Under the pieces are notes generated by a model, which was not told where the DNA came from, did no database searches, and saw only the letters and a list, made by a program, of their open reading frames with translations. Made by a program: the position numbers and the translations under genes. This document shows, piece after piece, positions 1-8,368 of a stretch of DNA of 64,000 nt (its first letter is position 1; every line of letters starts with the position of its first letter). The DNA is from Bacillus sp. FJAT-14578. GTDB lineage: Bacteria; Bacillota; Bacilli; Bacillales; Bacillaceae_H. The stretch is from the NCBI RefSeq assembly GCF_000504165.1, contig NZ_KI632507.1:124286-188285 (forward strand), written 5' to 3'.

Positions 1-936
1 ACAAAACAGGAAGAGTTGTCGCTTCTCGATAACTTATATCAACGTGGACTACAGAATGAATTAGCTATTCAAAAAATTGGTGTAGATGAATTGAAAGAAA
101 TCGAACCACATGTTAACGGACTCGGAGCAATTCGTGTTCCACAAGCTGGTATCGTTAATTACAGACAAGTCAGCGAAAAATTCGCTGAAATCATACTGAA
201 GCAAGGTGGAGACATTCTCCTTAATACAAAAGTAGAGAAAATGCATGAAGAATCAGACCGAGTGATTATCGAAACAAATCGCGGGACATTAAGAGCGAGT
301 ATGGTGATTAACTGTGCCGGACTTCATAGCGACCGGGTAGCTAAAGCTGCAGGGTATAAAACCGATATGAAAATTTTGCCGTTCAGAGGCGAGTATTTTA
401 AATTAGTGCCAGAAAAACGCTATCTAGTTAAACATTTAATTTATCCAGTTCTAAATCCGGAATTTCCATTTTTAGGGGTCCATTTTACCCGAATGATCAG
501 CGGTGAAGTCGATGCCGGACCAAATGCTGTGCTTAGTTTTAAACGTGAAGGGTATAAAAAGACAGATTTTAATGCAAAAGATTTAATGGAATCGTTAAGT
601 TTTCCTGGATTATGGAAAATGGCTGGCAAATTCGCGAAAGAAGGATTAGATGAATATATCCGTTCTTTTAGCAAAAAGCAATTTACGAAAAGCCTCCAGG
701 AATTAATTCCTGAAATCCAGGAAGATGATCTAATCCCTGCACCCGCCGGCGTCCGTGCACAAGCATTGAAAAGCGATGGGAATATGGTTGATGATTTCCA
801 TATTATTATGGGGAAACGAACGATCCACGTATGTAACGCACCATCTCCAGCTGCAACTGCTTCAATTGAAATTGGAAAAGAAGTTGTTAATAGAATACCA
901 GAACAGGTAAGCTTAAAAGAAGCAGCACTAGTTTAA
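1..936 (+). CDS. lhgO: L-2-hydroxyglutarate oxidase, 5'-truncated by window edge
   Basis: FAD-dependent oxidoreductase of the DAO fold that oxidises L-2-hydroxyglutarate to 2-oxoglutarate, feeding electrons to the membrane quinone pool. The reading frame is open from base 1 and gives 311 residues; the family is about 400, so roughly 90 N-terminal residues with the FAD-binding GxGxxG loop lie outside the window. Visible family features are the segment ending VINCAGLHSDRVAK, the FRGEYFKL stretch and a C-terminal part containing APAGVRAQALK and NAPSPAATASIEIG. It is followed after 25 bp by a DUF3870 gene and then by glaH, which makes the substrate; this linkage strongly supports the call. The TTG at 16 is internal and not a start. 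Confidence 0.9.
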   Translation, partial: TKQEELSLLDNLYQRGLQNELAIQKIGVDELKEIEPHVNGLGAIRVPQAGIVNYRQVSEKFAEIILKQGGDILLNTKVEKMHEESDRVIIETNRGTLRASMVINCAGLHSDRVAKAAGYKTDMKILPFRGEYFKLVPEKRYLVKHLIYPVLNPEFPFLGVHFTRMISGEVDAGPNAVLSFKREGYKKTDFNAKDLMESLSFPGLWKMAGKFAKEGLDEYIRSFSKKQFTKSLQELIPEIQEDDLIPAPAGVRAQALKSDGNMVDDFHIIMGKRTIHVCNAPSPAATASIEIGKEVVNRIPEQVSLKEAALV

Positions 937-961
937 TAAAAACATTTGAGAGGTAGATCTT

Positions 962-1300
962 ATGATGACTGGAAAAACAATTTTTATTGCGGGTCATGCT
1001 CGTTTACCACAGGGAATGGCAGCGAAAAGTGTCTTTGAAACATTAACGATTACAGCTGAAGTGGATGTTAAATATGGTGTTATACTTGAGGCTTCTTGTA
1101 CGTTGGCAACAGAACATGGCCGTGAATTTATTGGACGTATCTTAAGAGGCACTAGTTTAAAAGACGGTGTAGAAGATGCAATTAAAGAAATTCAAACGTA
1201 TTACCGTGGAAAGGCAACAAATGCGCTAATTGCGGCATTGAAGGATCTAAATCTATATTTTCATCAAATTAAAAATGAAGAGAAGCAAAAGGTAGAATAA
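962..1300 (+). CDS. DUF3870 domain protein
   Basis: Small protein of 112 residues matching the DUF3870 pattern: an N-terminal beta strand IFIAGHARLP, the region GVILEASCTLATEHGREFI and a helical tail. Its biochemical function is not known. It starts at ATG 962 (a second ATG follows at 965) behind GAGAGG and lies 25 bp downstream of lhgO, so the two are very likely co-transcribed. Its place between lhgO and glaH suggests an accessory role in glutarate or organic acid metabolism, which is inference only. No signal peptide or membrane segment is seen. No terminator is apparent before the glaH promoter at 1316. Confidence 0.75.
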   Translation: MMTGKTIFIAGHARLPQGMAAKSVFETLTITAEVDVKYGVILEASCTLATEHGREFIGRILRGTSLKDGVEDAIKEIQTYYRGKATNALIAALKDLNLYFHQIKNEEKQKVE

Positions 1301-1315
1301 TTTTAAAAAGATTCA

Positions 1316-1345
1316 TTGACAGACAAGTTATGTAAGCGCTATAAT
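1316..1345 (+). promoter_or_regulatory. Sigma-A promoter for glaH with overlapping cre site
   Basis: Perfect TTGACA at 1316-1321 and perfect TATAAT at 1340-1345, separated by 18 bp. A cre-like operator, TGTAAGCGCTATAA (1331-1344), fits the CcpA consensus TGWAARCGYTWWCW at 13 of 14 positions and sits over the spacer and -10. CcpA bound here would block RNA polymerase, so glaH is probably under carbon catabolite repression. Sequence match is direct; regulation is inferred. Confidence 0.8.
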
Positions 1346-1459
1346 TAATTTTTAAATATTTCTAATATTTCCACCTTTTGAAAAATGCCCTTTCAAAAAC
1401 CGTGGATTGTTATAAATACTTGGAAAACAGGAACGTAAATAACAATTAACTGCTAAATT

Positions 1460-1556
1460 CGCTGTGACTCTATTTACATAGAGCAGTGAAGTGAATATAA
1501 GCCAGTTGTACATGTGAATCCCTGCCTTTTTGGGGAACTTGTGCAGCTGGCTTTTT
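1460..1556 (+). terminator. Two leader hairpins; the second is an intrinsic terminator ahead of glaH
   Basis: Within the predicted glaH leader there is a hairpin CTCTAT/ATAGAG (1468-1483) extended by CGCTG/CAGTG, then a strong GC-containing stem (1501-1512 with 1540-1551) followed directly by a T run. The second has the form of a rho-independent terminator, about 150 bp after the predicted start of transcription and 50 bp before the gene. No other promoter is evident between it and glaH, so read-through must be possible; this suggests attenuation. I do not recognise a known riboswitch consensus in the leader. Confidence 0.6.
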
Positions 1557-1605
1557 ATATTTCTGTTTTCTAACTAATCATTCACAAATTGGGAGGAATT
1601 TAACT

Positions 1606-2544
1606 ATGAGTACAGTAAAAAAACTAAGAGGAAAATATGAAGCAAAAACAGAAATGTATGAAGTGGAAGTTCACCCGCAAACAGACCGTTTGTATCATAT
1701 TACTCTTTCAAAAGACGCGATTCAAGGCTTTCTAAACGCAGTTAAACAAGATCATCATTCTGTTCAGCATTTGGAATACACACCATACGCTCGTCTAATT
1801 GTTGCTTCACTTCTATTGGAACAAGTGGGTGAGGAATTTGGTGAATTACTTCGCAGCATCGTTCACGACCGCGACTCAGGCGGATTTACAATCGGTTTAG
1901 AAGGTGTTACGCAAGACACAGATGAATATGTTATGTTCTCAACAGCAATTTCTTATTTATTAGGGACATCAAACTTTGATTCGATGTCAGGTAAATACTA
2001 TGCGCGCTTTACTGTTAACCATACAGATAGCAGTGACTCTTACCTTCGTCAAGCGTATCGTTTATTCACGCTTCATACGGACGGTACATTTGTAGATGAA
2101 CCAACAGATTGGCTCTTAATGATGAAGATGGTAGAGGAAAATGCAAGCGGCGGCGAATCACGATTATTACACCTTGACGATTGGAAAGAACTTGATAAAT
2201 ATGCAAGCCATCCATTAGCAAAACATAAATTCACATATAAAGCACCTTCAAGTAAGAACGTAAATCAAGAGATTCAACGCGTAACATTCTTTAATTACAA
2301 CAACAAGCCTGGTGCATGCTTCATCGACCAATTCGTTTATCCTGAAACAATTGAGGAAGCAAAATATTTGCGTGACCTTTCTCAATCAATGGAAAATGAC
2401 GAAAGCGTCGTAGAGCTTGAGCTTCCAGTTGGTGATCTAGTTGTGATTAATAATATATTCTGGCTTCACGGCCGCGCTGCTTTCAAGGTGGATCCAAACT
2501 TGAATCGTGAACTGCTTCGTCAGCGTGGACGATTTAATCAATAA
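1606..2544 (+). CDS. glaH: Glutarate 2-hydroxylase (Fe(II)/2-oxoglutarate dioxygenase, CsiD/GlaH family)
   Basis: Converts glutarate to L-2-hydroxyglutarate using O2 and 2-oxoglutarate. The 312-residue length fits the family. The iron facial triad is visible as H157 and D159 in LFTLHTDGTF and H288 in FWLHGRAAF, with conserved arginines in the C-terminal NRELLRQRGRF for binding 2-oxoglutarate. The ATG at 1606 follows GGGAGG. Together with the upstream lhgO it forms the CoA-independent glutarate route to 2-oxoglutarate, the last part of lysine breakdown through cadaverine or 5-aminovalerate. The gene has its own promoter with a cre site and a leader terminator, so its regulation may be more complex than that of lhgO. 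Confidence 0.93.
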   Translation: MSTVKKLRGKYEAKTEMYEVEVHPQTDRLYHITLSKDAIQGFLNAVKQDHHSVQHLEYTPYARLIVASLLLEQVGEEFGELLRSIVHDRDSGGFTIGLEGVTQDTDEYVMFSTAISYLLGTSNFDSMSGKYYARFTVNHTDSSDSYLRQAYRLFTLHTDGTFVDEPTDWLLMMKMVEENASGGESRLLHLDDWKELDKYASHPLAKHKFTYKAPSSKNVNQEIQRVTFFNYNNKPGACFIDQFVYPETIEEAKYLRDLSQSMENDESVVELELPVGDLVVINNIFWLHGRAAFKVDPNLNRELLRQRGRFNQ

Positions 2545-2590
2545 TTAATTGAAAAATAAAATTGTTGCGATAGATTTGAGTAAAAGACAA

Positions 2591-2636
2591 ATTCATTTTC
2601 CTGACTTCGGTTCGGAAAATGAATTTTTTTTTTTTT
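2591..2636 (+). terminator. Rho-independent terminator of glaH
   Basis: Eleven-base stem ATTCATTTTCC / GGAAAATGAAT around a short loop, followed by an uninterrupted run of 13 or more T. It is 46 bp after the glaH stop codon. Confidence 0.9.
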
Positions 2637-2669
2637 GCTTAAAAATGGGTATTTTTAAAAACGTGATGA

Positions 2670-2836
2670 CAAAAGCGGTTTTTTCTTTTGTTCGATATAA
2701 AAAGTAATGGGACACATGAAAATATCGTATTAGGATTTGATTCTTTAGAGGAATATATAAAGTATTCTCCTTACTTTGGGGTTGTAGTGGATCGTGTAGC
2801 CGGGAGAATAAAGGGAACGCGGTTTGAACTATAGGC
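2670..2836 (+). pseudogene. Possible C-terminal gene remnant, unrecognised
   Basis: The gap between glaH and the FUSC gene (about 460 bp) holds no intact gene. One frame stays open from 2670 to a TAG near 2835 and reads as protein-like sequence with the segment GFDSLEEYIKYSPYFGVVVD. There is no good start codon or ribosome site, and the frame is closed upstream by a stop, so it looks like the tail of a decayed gene. I do not recognise the family. Chance openness in AT-rich DNA is a real alternative. Confidence 0.2.
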
Positions 2837-2993
2837 TTTACAGTTTTTAGTAGATTTAAATAATTTTATTTTGAATGCTGTCATGATTTGTTAAAATATA
2901 GTTTGATGTGTCTTTGTAAAGATGATGCAATAAGGTGTGCAACATCTGATATATGTTAGAAGAGGTAAAGATGATAACATCAACAGGCATAGT

Positions 2994-3030
2994 AAAAGCC
3001 CGACATTAAATTAGTTGTCGGGCTTTTTTG
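2994..3030. terminator. Bidirectional terminator hairpin
   Basis: Stem AAAAGCCCGACA (2994-3005) pairs with 3016-3027, with T-rich flanks on both strands. It overlaps the stop codon of the minus-strand FUSC gene and serves as its terminator. On the plus strand it would stop any read-through from the glaH side. Confidence 0.8.
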
Positions 3031-4088
3031 AGAAACCTTCGCTCTCGTTTCTCTAAAAGAAAAGAGGGGGAGAGCGGTTGAGTATCTCCTAACTCGTCGA
3101 GAAGGTGATCCAAGTGTGAAAAGACAGCACCCATATCCCTAATGACCGGAATGGTTGTCTGATGGTGCAGATAAGAGAAATAAAGCAATTGTGTATCACG
3201 GGCCCGTTTAACAGATTTTTGAAATTCAATCTGTGCTTCCATGTCCGAAGACAAAGAAACTTCACCATATTGACTGATGCACTCCGCTGTGAGCTGCAGA
3301 ACGTGCCGTGAATAAAGCTGGGTATGAGAATCTATTCTTTCATATGATAACTCAGCTGCAATTTGTGTCGTTTGAGCATATATTTTTTCAATATGTGCAA
3401 TGGTTGACTCCAAACGATTCAGGCTTTGCCGGCATTTATAATGAGAAATGGTGTATTGCAAATCTTGTTCTGCTTGTTTACTTATTAAACAATGTTTATC
3501 TGCTTCTTGGAGGAATATCTCAGCCGATTCCGTTTCGCCTTGCTTAGCTGATAATGTCAATAACGCCTCAGATAAGGCCTTACAAGCTTTTTGTGCCGAC
3601 TGTTTGGCCGTGTTGAAGGCATCCGGCGGAACAATGATCATATTGATGAGCAGTGCTGTGACAACACCTGTCAATGTCTCAAAAATTCTCCAAGTTACGT
3701 AGTCGTTTGTTTGATAGAAAGCCAATACAAGTACGGCCGTAACTCCTATTTGGGGAATCGTGTGTGCATTCATGCGAAAAGCCGTACCGGCACCGAGACC
3801 GATGGCTAACACAAGCAAAAGTGAAAAGAAGCTGATTTCCAGAAACTGTCCAACGAGCAAACTCACGGTTCCTCCAAGTATAACGCCAAGCAAGCGGTAA
3901 AGCCCTTTTTCAAATGAGCCGCGAACATTGCTTTGTATAATTAAAATGGCTGCGAGTGGAGCGAAATAAGAGAATTCGTCAGAACCAAGCATCCGGACAA
4001 TTAACCAAGATAGAGAGGCGGCCAATGTAACTCTCACAACATATAAGGAAAGACCGAATCGTTCTAACCGTTTATATAGTTTATACAT
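3006..4088 (-). CDS. FUSC / aromatic acid exporter family membrane protein
   Basis: A 360-residue protein with six or so hydrophobic segments in residues 15-155 (for example SLSWLIVRML, YFAPLAAILIIQ, FFSLLLVLAIGLG) followed by a soluble helical half rich in Q, E and K. This matches the FUSC/ArAE-like family of putative efflux proteins for aromatic carboxylic acids and other small molecules. The motif FAPLAAILIIQSNVRGSFEKGLYRLLGVILGG is typical in layout. It faces the glutarate genes convergently and lies upstream of the aromatic pathway on the other strand, so a role in exporting aromatic acids is attractive but unproven. Start ATG at 4088. Confidence 0.75.
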   Translation of the reverse strand: MYKLYKRLERFGLSLYVVRVTLAASLSWLIVRMLGSDEFSYFAPLAAILIIQSNVRGSFEKGLYRLLGVILGGTVSLLVGQFLEISFFSLLLVLAIGLGAGTAFRMNAHTIPQIGVTAVLVLAFYQTNDYVTWRIFETLTGVVTALLINMIIVPPDAFNTAKQSAQKACKALSEALLTLSAKQGETESAEIFLQEADKHCLISKQAEQDLQYTISHYKCRQSLNRLESTIAHIEKIYAQTTQIAAELSYERIDSHTQLYSRHVLQLTAECISQYGEVSLSSDMEAQIEFQKSVKRARDTQLLYFSYLHHQTTIPVIRDMGAVFSHLDHLLDELGDTQPLSPSFLLEKRERRFLKKARQLI

Positions 4089-4242
4089 ATTCCTCAGTCC
4101 TATTTTAATAGAGTGTAATCTTGGTGTATTTGGATAGTTATATTCGTATTATAACAAGGAATGCACATGAAAAATGTGACCAATTCTTGTTATATGAGTC
4201 TGCATAAGTGATTGAACATGTGTAAAGAATGGAGGAAATGAT

Positions 4243-4986
4243 TTGCTTATCATCTTGACTATGTTTGGACTCGGCGCCTTGCTCGGTTTCGTGGGAGCAG
4301 GAGGAGCCGGTTTTATTATTGCGGTATTGATGCTTTTATTTAAAATTCCGATTTATAAAGCGCTTGGAACATCCCTTGCGGCTATGATTTTTACAAGTTT
4401 GTCCGGTGCTTTCAGCCATTATAGAGAAGGAAATGTGGCAATGAAAGCAGGTTTAATAACGGGATTATTCGGAGCCTTTGGTGCTTTTATGGGATCGAAA
4501 ATAGCTTTTATTATTTCGAGTGATATTTTGCCTTGGTTGACAGCAGGAATGTTATTTTTATCTTCTATTTTGCTTTTAGTTCGTTTATTTGTCATCAAAA
4601 GCAGTAAAGAAGAGAAGGAAGAGGAGGGGCATTCGTTTTTTATCGGAAAAGCAGCCTTCTTGGGCCTTCTATTCGGGACGGTATCGGGCACCGTCGGGAT
4701 TGGGTCCGCACCGTTTATCCAAGTTGGCCTATACACGCTTCTCGGATTATCGGTTCGTCAATCAGTAGGCACGACCATGCTGGTTATTATACCCATCGCT
4801 CTAGGGGGAGGCGTTGGCTATGTACTGGAAGGGTATTTGGATTTCTTCTTATTATTCCAAGTGCTGGCAGGAACGATGACAGGGGCTTATGTTGGAGCAA
4901 AGTTTACAAACTTAGCACCGAAAAATCTTTTGAAAGTAACCATGGTCGCCACGCCCGCGATGGCCGGTCTGCTTTTAGTAATTTAG
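4243..4986 (+). CDS. TauE/SafE family sulfite/anion exporter-like membrane protein
   Basis: A 247-residue protein with about eight membrane segments and the glycine-rich internal duplications typical of TauE/SafE (N-terminal GLGALLGFVGAGGAGFI and, in the second half, FGTVSGTVGIGSAPFIQVG). The family exports sulfite, sulfoacetate or related organic anions; the substrate here cannot be told. The start is TTG 4243, chosen because GGAGG (4231-4235) is eight bases upstream and the nearby ATG at 4239 is out of frame. It stands alone between divergent and downstream genes. Confidence 0.8.
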   Translation: MLIILTMFGLGALLGFVGAGGAGFIIAVLMLLFKIPIYKALGTSLAAMIFTSLSGAFSHYREGNVAMKAGLITGLFGAFGAFMGSKIAFIISSDILPWLTAGMLFLSSILLLVRLFVIKSSKEEKEEEGHSFFIGKAAFLGLLFGTVSGTVGIGSAPFIQVGLYTLLGLSVRQSVGTTMLVIIPIALGGGVGYVLEGYLDFFLLFQVLAGTMTGAYVGAKFTNLAPKNLLKVTMVATPAMAGLLLVI

Positions 4987-5053
4987 AAATAGGTTATATG
5001 TGTGCGGCTGTTCCATAAGTTCTAAGCAGACCGTTCAAATTATTTTTTTACTG

Positions 5054-5107
5054 AAAGGACCCGTCACTGAATCCTTGATTTTACTGGATTCTTATGACGG
5101 GTCCTTT
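5054..5107. repeat. Stem-loop repeat, CCCGTCA type (copy 1)
   Basis: Arms AAAGGACCCGTCA and its complement close a larger imperfect hairpin with a GAATCC/GGATTC inner stem and the loop TTGATTTTACT. The central string CTTGATTTTACTGGATT recurs at 38897-38946 in a similar hairpin. There is no T tract, so it is not a canonical terminator. Confidence 0.6.
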
Positions 5108-5111
5108 CATG

Positions 5112-5156
5112 AGGATGACTCAACCGGTATGTTTTTCATACCGGTTGAGTCATCCT
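5112..5156. repeat. Perfect 20-bp hairpin
   Basis: AGGATGACTCAACCGGTATG (5112-5131) is exactly complementary to 5137-5156 around a five-T loop. It lies next to the previous hairpin and 120 bp before the monooxygenase start. No T tract follows. It could act in transcript processing or as a protein-binding palindrome. Confidence 0.6.
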
Positions 5157-5276
5157 TATGTAAAAAATAAATGGTTATTTCACATTATGAAATAACCTCG
5201 TTGAAAAAAAGGCCCTCTTAATTGATTATATAGCATATAGAGTTTTTAAAATATTCTGTTTACTAGGGGGAGCGAC

Positions 5277-6755
5277 ATGGGAATTCGAACAGGTGCCGAT
5301 TATATTCAAGCGTTAAAATCTAGACAGCCGGAAGTGTGGCTGGGAGGAAAAAAAGTAGAAGATTTGGTAAACGAACCTGTATTTAAACAACCTATTCAAG
5401 AGATCTCGAAGCTGTATGATATGCAGCACGATCCGGAATATCAAAATAGAATTACACATATTTGCGAGGAAACGGGCGAGCGGATCAACAACGCTTTTTT
5501 AGTACCAAGATCTGCAGAAGATTTAAAAGCGCGCAGCGAAGTATTTGAAGTGTTTGCAAAAGCGACATTTGGTCTCATGGGAAGAACGCCGGATTTCTTG
5601 AACGTTGTCGTTACATCAATGGCCAGCAATTCTTGGTTTTTGGATAAATACAACCCGGAATGGTCTAAAAACATCCGCAACTATTATCGCCACATTCGTG
5701 ACAACGATTTGTTTTTAACACATGCCATCATCAATCCGCAAAATGACCGAAGCAAAGCATCCCATGAACAAAACGACATGTTTACACATTTAGGCACAGT
5801 GAAAGAAACATCGGAAGGACTTGTTGTAAGAGGCGCGAAAATGCTTGCAACCCTTGCACCGATTACGGATGAAGTCATCGTTTATTCCTTCCCTGGGTTC
5901 CAGCCGGGAGATGAGCGTTATGCCTTAGCGTTTGCTCTTCCAATTGATACACCGGGTCTTCGGATTCTATGCCGTGAACCGATGCAAGATGGAAAACGTT
6001 CCTTGTTCGATCATCCGCTTGCATCACGATTTGAAGAAATGGATGCCGTATTGGTGTTCAATGATGTGGTTGTACCTTGGGACCGCGTTTTCCTTTATAA
6101 CAACGTCGAAGCGGCAAACCTTCTTTATCCTAAGACGGGAATTGCCCAGCAGCCGGCCCACCAATCAGGAGTAAGGGGATGGATCAAGCTTGCTTTCGCC
6201 ACAGAAGTCGCGTGTAAAGTAGCTGATTCCATTGGGGTAGATACCTATTTAAATGTTCAACACGAACTTGGAGAACTTGTTCAATCCGTTGAAACGATTC
6301 GTGCATTGCTCCGTGTTTCCGAATACGAATACGAAGTGACGGACAGCGGTGAGGTCATGCCGGCGCCAGTTCCGCTTGAAACGATTCGCGGTCTGCTGCC
6401 GAAAATGTATCCGCGTGCCATTGAGGTACTGCAGACGATTGGTGCAGGCGGCTTGTTGATGTCTCCAACAGGAGCAGATTTTGAAAATCCTGAACTTCGC
6501 GGGGAGTTTGATAAATATTATGCAGGGCGTGCAGGTGTTTCAGGGGAAGAGCGTGTTCGCTTGTTCAAATTGGCTTGGGATTTATGCGGAGAAGCATTTG
6601 GCCAACGTTTGCTGCAGTATGAGCGCTATTACACGGGAGATCCGATTCGCAAACGGGCTATTTTCTACAACCAATATAAACGAAATCATTCGTTCTCCAT
6701 GGTCGATGAAGCATTGAACGGGGCACTTCAGTCAGAGGCTTTGCTTAATCGATAA
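5277..6755 (+). CDS. FADH2-utilising monooxygenase, HpaB family; putative anthranilate 3-monooxygenase
   Basis: A 492-residue oxygenase component of a two-component flavin monooxygenase (4-hydroxyphenylacetate 3-hydroxylase / HpaB family, acyl-CoA dehydrogenase-like fold). It needs FADH2 from a separate reductase. Characteristic segments are HIRDNDLFLTHAIINPQ near residue 140, PWDRVFLYNNVEAAN near 270 and the C-terminal GEAFGQRLLQYERYYTGDP. The neighbouring FAD synthetase, ACMSD-like decarboxylase and RidA deaminase copy the set described for Geobacillus thermodenitrificans NG80-2, where such an enzyme hydroxylates anthranilate to 3-hydroxyanthranilate. The substrate is inferred from this context; 4-hydroxyphenylacetate remains possible. 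ATG 5277 follows AGGGGGAG. No flavin reductase gene is nearby. Confidence 0.82.
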   Translation: MGIRTGADYIQALKSRQPEVWLGGKKVEDLVNEPVFKQPIQEISKLYDMQHDPEYQNRITHICEETGERINNAFLVPRSAEDLKARSEVFEVFAKATFGLMGRTPDFLNVVVTSMASNSWFLDKYNPEWSKNIRNYYRHIRDNDLFLTHAIINPQNDRSKASHEQNDMFTHLGTVKETSEGLVVRGAKMLATLAPITDEVIVYSFPGFQPGDERYALAFALPIDTPGLRILCREPMQDGKRSLFDHPLASRFEEMDAVLVFNDVVVPWDRVFLYNNVEAANLLYPKTGIAQQPAHQSGVRGWIKLAFATEVACKVADSIGVDTYLNVQHELGELVQSVETIRALLRVSEYEYEVTDSGEVMPAPVPLETIRGLLPKMYPRAIEVLQTIGAGGLLMSPTGADFENPELRGEFDKYYAGRAGVSGEERVRLFKLAWDLCGEAFGQRLLQYERYYTGDPIRKRAIFYNQYKRNHSFSMVDEALNGALQSEALLNR

Positions 6756-6809
6756 TGACGGCTCGTTCTACCAAAAGGTACGGGCGTATGGGAAAAGGAG
6801 AGGGGAAAG

Positions 6810-7556
6810 GTGATTGCATCCGTTAAGAAAATTTGCAATATTCTAAACTGTTTTACGAGTGATGAACCTGTATTGGGAAATTCCGAGATTGCTGAAAAGC
6901 TGGAAATGAATCCGAGTACTGTTCATCATCTAGTCCGTACTTTGTGTGAAGAAGGGATTCTCATACAGGACTACAAAAAAAAGTACAGACTAGGTTGGAA
7001 ATTGCTTGAATGGAGCAATCATGTTATGTTCCAGCAAGATATTTACAGCGGGGCCATTCCTTTAGTGGAAGAGCTCGTCAGGAAATTCAGCGGAACAGTC
7101 CATATTGGAATGTTCGATCAAGGAGATGTCGTCTTTGTATTAAAGGTTACATCTAAAGGTTCTCTTGCCGTCTCTACATACGTAGGTGCGAGAAAGCCCG
7201 CTTATTGCACAAGTACGGGAAAAGTCTTACTTTCGTATAATCCTTCCTTAGTACAACCCACGATTGCAAAGGGGTTATTGAGACGATCGAAAAATACGAT
7301 TACGGATGTCCAAAAGCTGAAAATGGAGCTTAAAGAAATCAAGAAAAGAGGCTATTCTACGAGCAATGATGAGAATGAGCTTGGATTATATGGAATTGCA
7401 GCGCCTATTCGTTCTTATACGGGCAGAACGGTTGCAGCGCTTAATATGGTAGGGCCAGTCGCTTACATGCAAGGAAGCGAGAAGAATGCGATTATTCAGG
7501 GCGTCATTCATACAGCGGATTTAATTTCAAAAGAACTGGGGTATATCGACGTCTAA
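6810..7556 (+). CDS. IclR family transcriptional regulator
   Basis: A 248-residue regulator with an N-terminal winged helix-turn-helix (residues 1-65, GNSEIAEKLEMNPSTVHHLVRTL) and an IclR effector-binding domain (about 80-245, with STGKVLLSY and the LGLYGIAAPIRSYTGRTVAALNM region). IclR proteins often control aromatic catabolism in response to the substrate. It lies between the monooxygenase and the rest of the aromatic genes on the same strand, so it is the natural candidate regulator of this cluster. GTG 6810 is chosen because GGAGAGGGG is just upstream. Confidence 0.88.
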   Translation: MIASVKKICNILNCFTSDEPVLGNSEIAEKLEMNPSTVHHLVRTLCEEGILIQDYKKKYRLGWKLLEWSNHVMFQQDIYSGAIPLVEELVRKFSGTVHIGMFDQGDVVFVLKVTSKGSLAVSTYVGARKPAYCTSTGKVLLSYNPSLVQPTIAKGLLRRSKNTITDVQKLKMELKEIKKRGYSTSNDENELGLYGIAAPIRSYTGRTVAALNMVGPVAYMQGSEKNAIIQGVIHTADLISKELGYIDV

Positions 7557-7570
7557 TGGTAACGCTTACA
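7557..7570. promoter_or_regulatory. cre-like CcpA site in the aromatic cluster
   Basis: Read on the minus strand the site is TGTAAGCGTTACCA, which fits the consensus TGWAARCGYTWWCW at 13 of 14 positions and TGTAANCGNTNNCA fully. It begins one base after the IclR stop codon and lies about 110 bp before the FAD synthetase. This position suits repression, or a roadblock, of the downstream meta-cleavage genes when preferred sugars are present. Confidence 0.6.
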
Positions 7571-7682
7571 AAAAACAGAGTAATAGATTATTAAAGATGT
7601 TTGCGTAATCAAGGCGCTTGCGCTTTTCTTAATTCCCAGTCTCGGTCAGAGGCTGGTTCGCATCTTGAAGGAGAGGGTACAA

Positions 7683-8231
7683 ATGGAAACACATATGGCG
7701 AAAGTTCCGTTGTTGCAAGGGGCGGTCATAGCGATAGGGGCTTTTGACGGAGTTCATCTTGGGCATCAAACGGTCATCCGTGAAACGATTGAAAAAAGCA
7801 AAAATTTCAACGTGCCAAGTGTCGTTTATACGTTTGATCCGCCGCCGCGGTCATATTTTCAAGGAGCACAAGTTTTGACGCCGCTTCCTGAAAAATTGTA
7901 CCGTCTGGCTGAGCTGGGAGTTGATCATGCTGTTGTGGCGTCTTTTGATGAATCATATACCAAACGGCATCCGATTCATTTTGTGGAAGAGTTAAAAAAT
8001 TTAAATCCGATGGAAGTGACGGTCGGAAGGGATTTCCGCTTCGGAAAAAATCGCGAAGGAGATATCCACCTTCTTGCCGAGCATTTTCCAGTATGTGTGA
8101 TTGAGCCGGTGTGTTGTTCAAGCGGAATGTTAATTTCTTCTACTCGAATACGTGAATTAATGGCACGGGGAGAAAGGCAAGAATCCATCTCCTTATTGGG
8201 ATGGCCGCTTGAACATTCATCGGTAAGATGA
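7683..8231 (+). CDS. FAD synthetase-type FMN adenylyltransferase, single-domain
   Basis: The 182-residue protein corresponds to the N-terminal FMN adenylyltransferase domain of RibF and makes FAD from FMN and ATP. GAFDGVHLGHQ holds the nucleotidyltransferase HxGH motif (H25-H28), and ISSTRIRELMARGE is the conserved C-terminal signature. The chain ends at LLGWP, exactly where bifunctional RibF enters its riboflavin kinase domain, so the kinase half is absent. ATG 7683 is preferred to the upstream TTG 7665 because AAGGAGAGG precedes it. A flavin adenylyltransferase is also found in the NG80-2 anthranilate cluster, where it supplies FAD to the monooxygenase system; the same role is likely here. 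Confidence 0.82.
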   Translation: METHMAKVPLLQGAVIAIGAFDGVHLGHQTVIRETIEKSKNFNVPSVVYTFDPPPRSYFQGAQVLTPLPEKLYRLAELGVDHAVVASFDESYTKRHPIHFVEELKNLNPMEVTVGRDFRFGKNREGDIHLLAEHFPVCVIEPVCCSSGMLISSTRIRELMARGERQESISLLGWPLEHSSVR

Positions 8232-8368
8232 CAAGGCAAGCTTTTGCTTCTCTACGGTCTAAAAGCAACAAACAGCCATCTTTTAGAAAAGAGTTGGATA
8301 AAAAACCGGGCATACAAAATGTTTGGTATGCAACGCTCAAAGAATTGGGGGAAGGGACATGCGAATAG
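8228..8368 (+). CDS. Possible small basic protein (46 residues), unrecognised
   Basis: An ATG overlaps the stop of the FAD synthetase gene (ATGA at 8228-8231) and opens a 46-codon frame ending in TAG at 8366-8368, just inside the decarboxylase gene. The overlap arrangement would allow translational coupling on both sides. The product is rich in K, R, S and Q, with the tail QNVWYATLKELGEG. No family is recognised and there is no separate Shine-Dalgarno site. It may be a real small gene, a decayed piece of a lost gene such as the missing reductase, or chance. Confidence 0.3.
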   Translation: MTRQAFASLRSKSNKQPSFRKELDKKPGIQNVWYATLKELGEGTCE

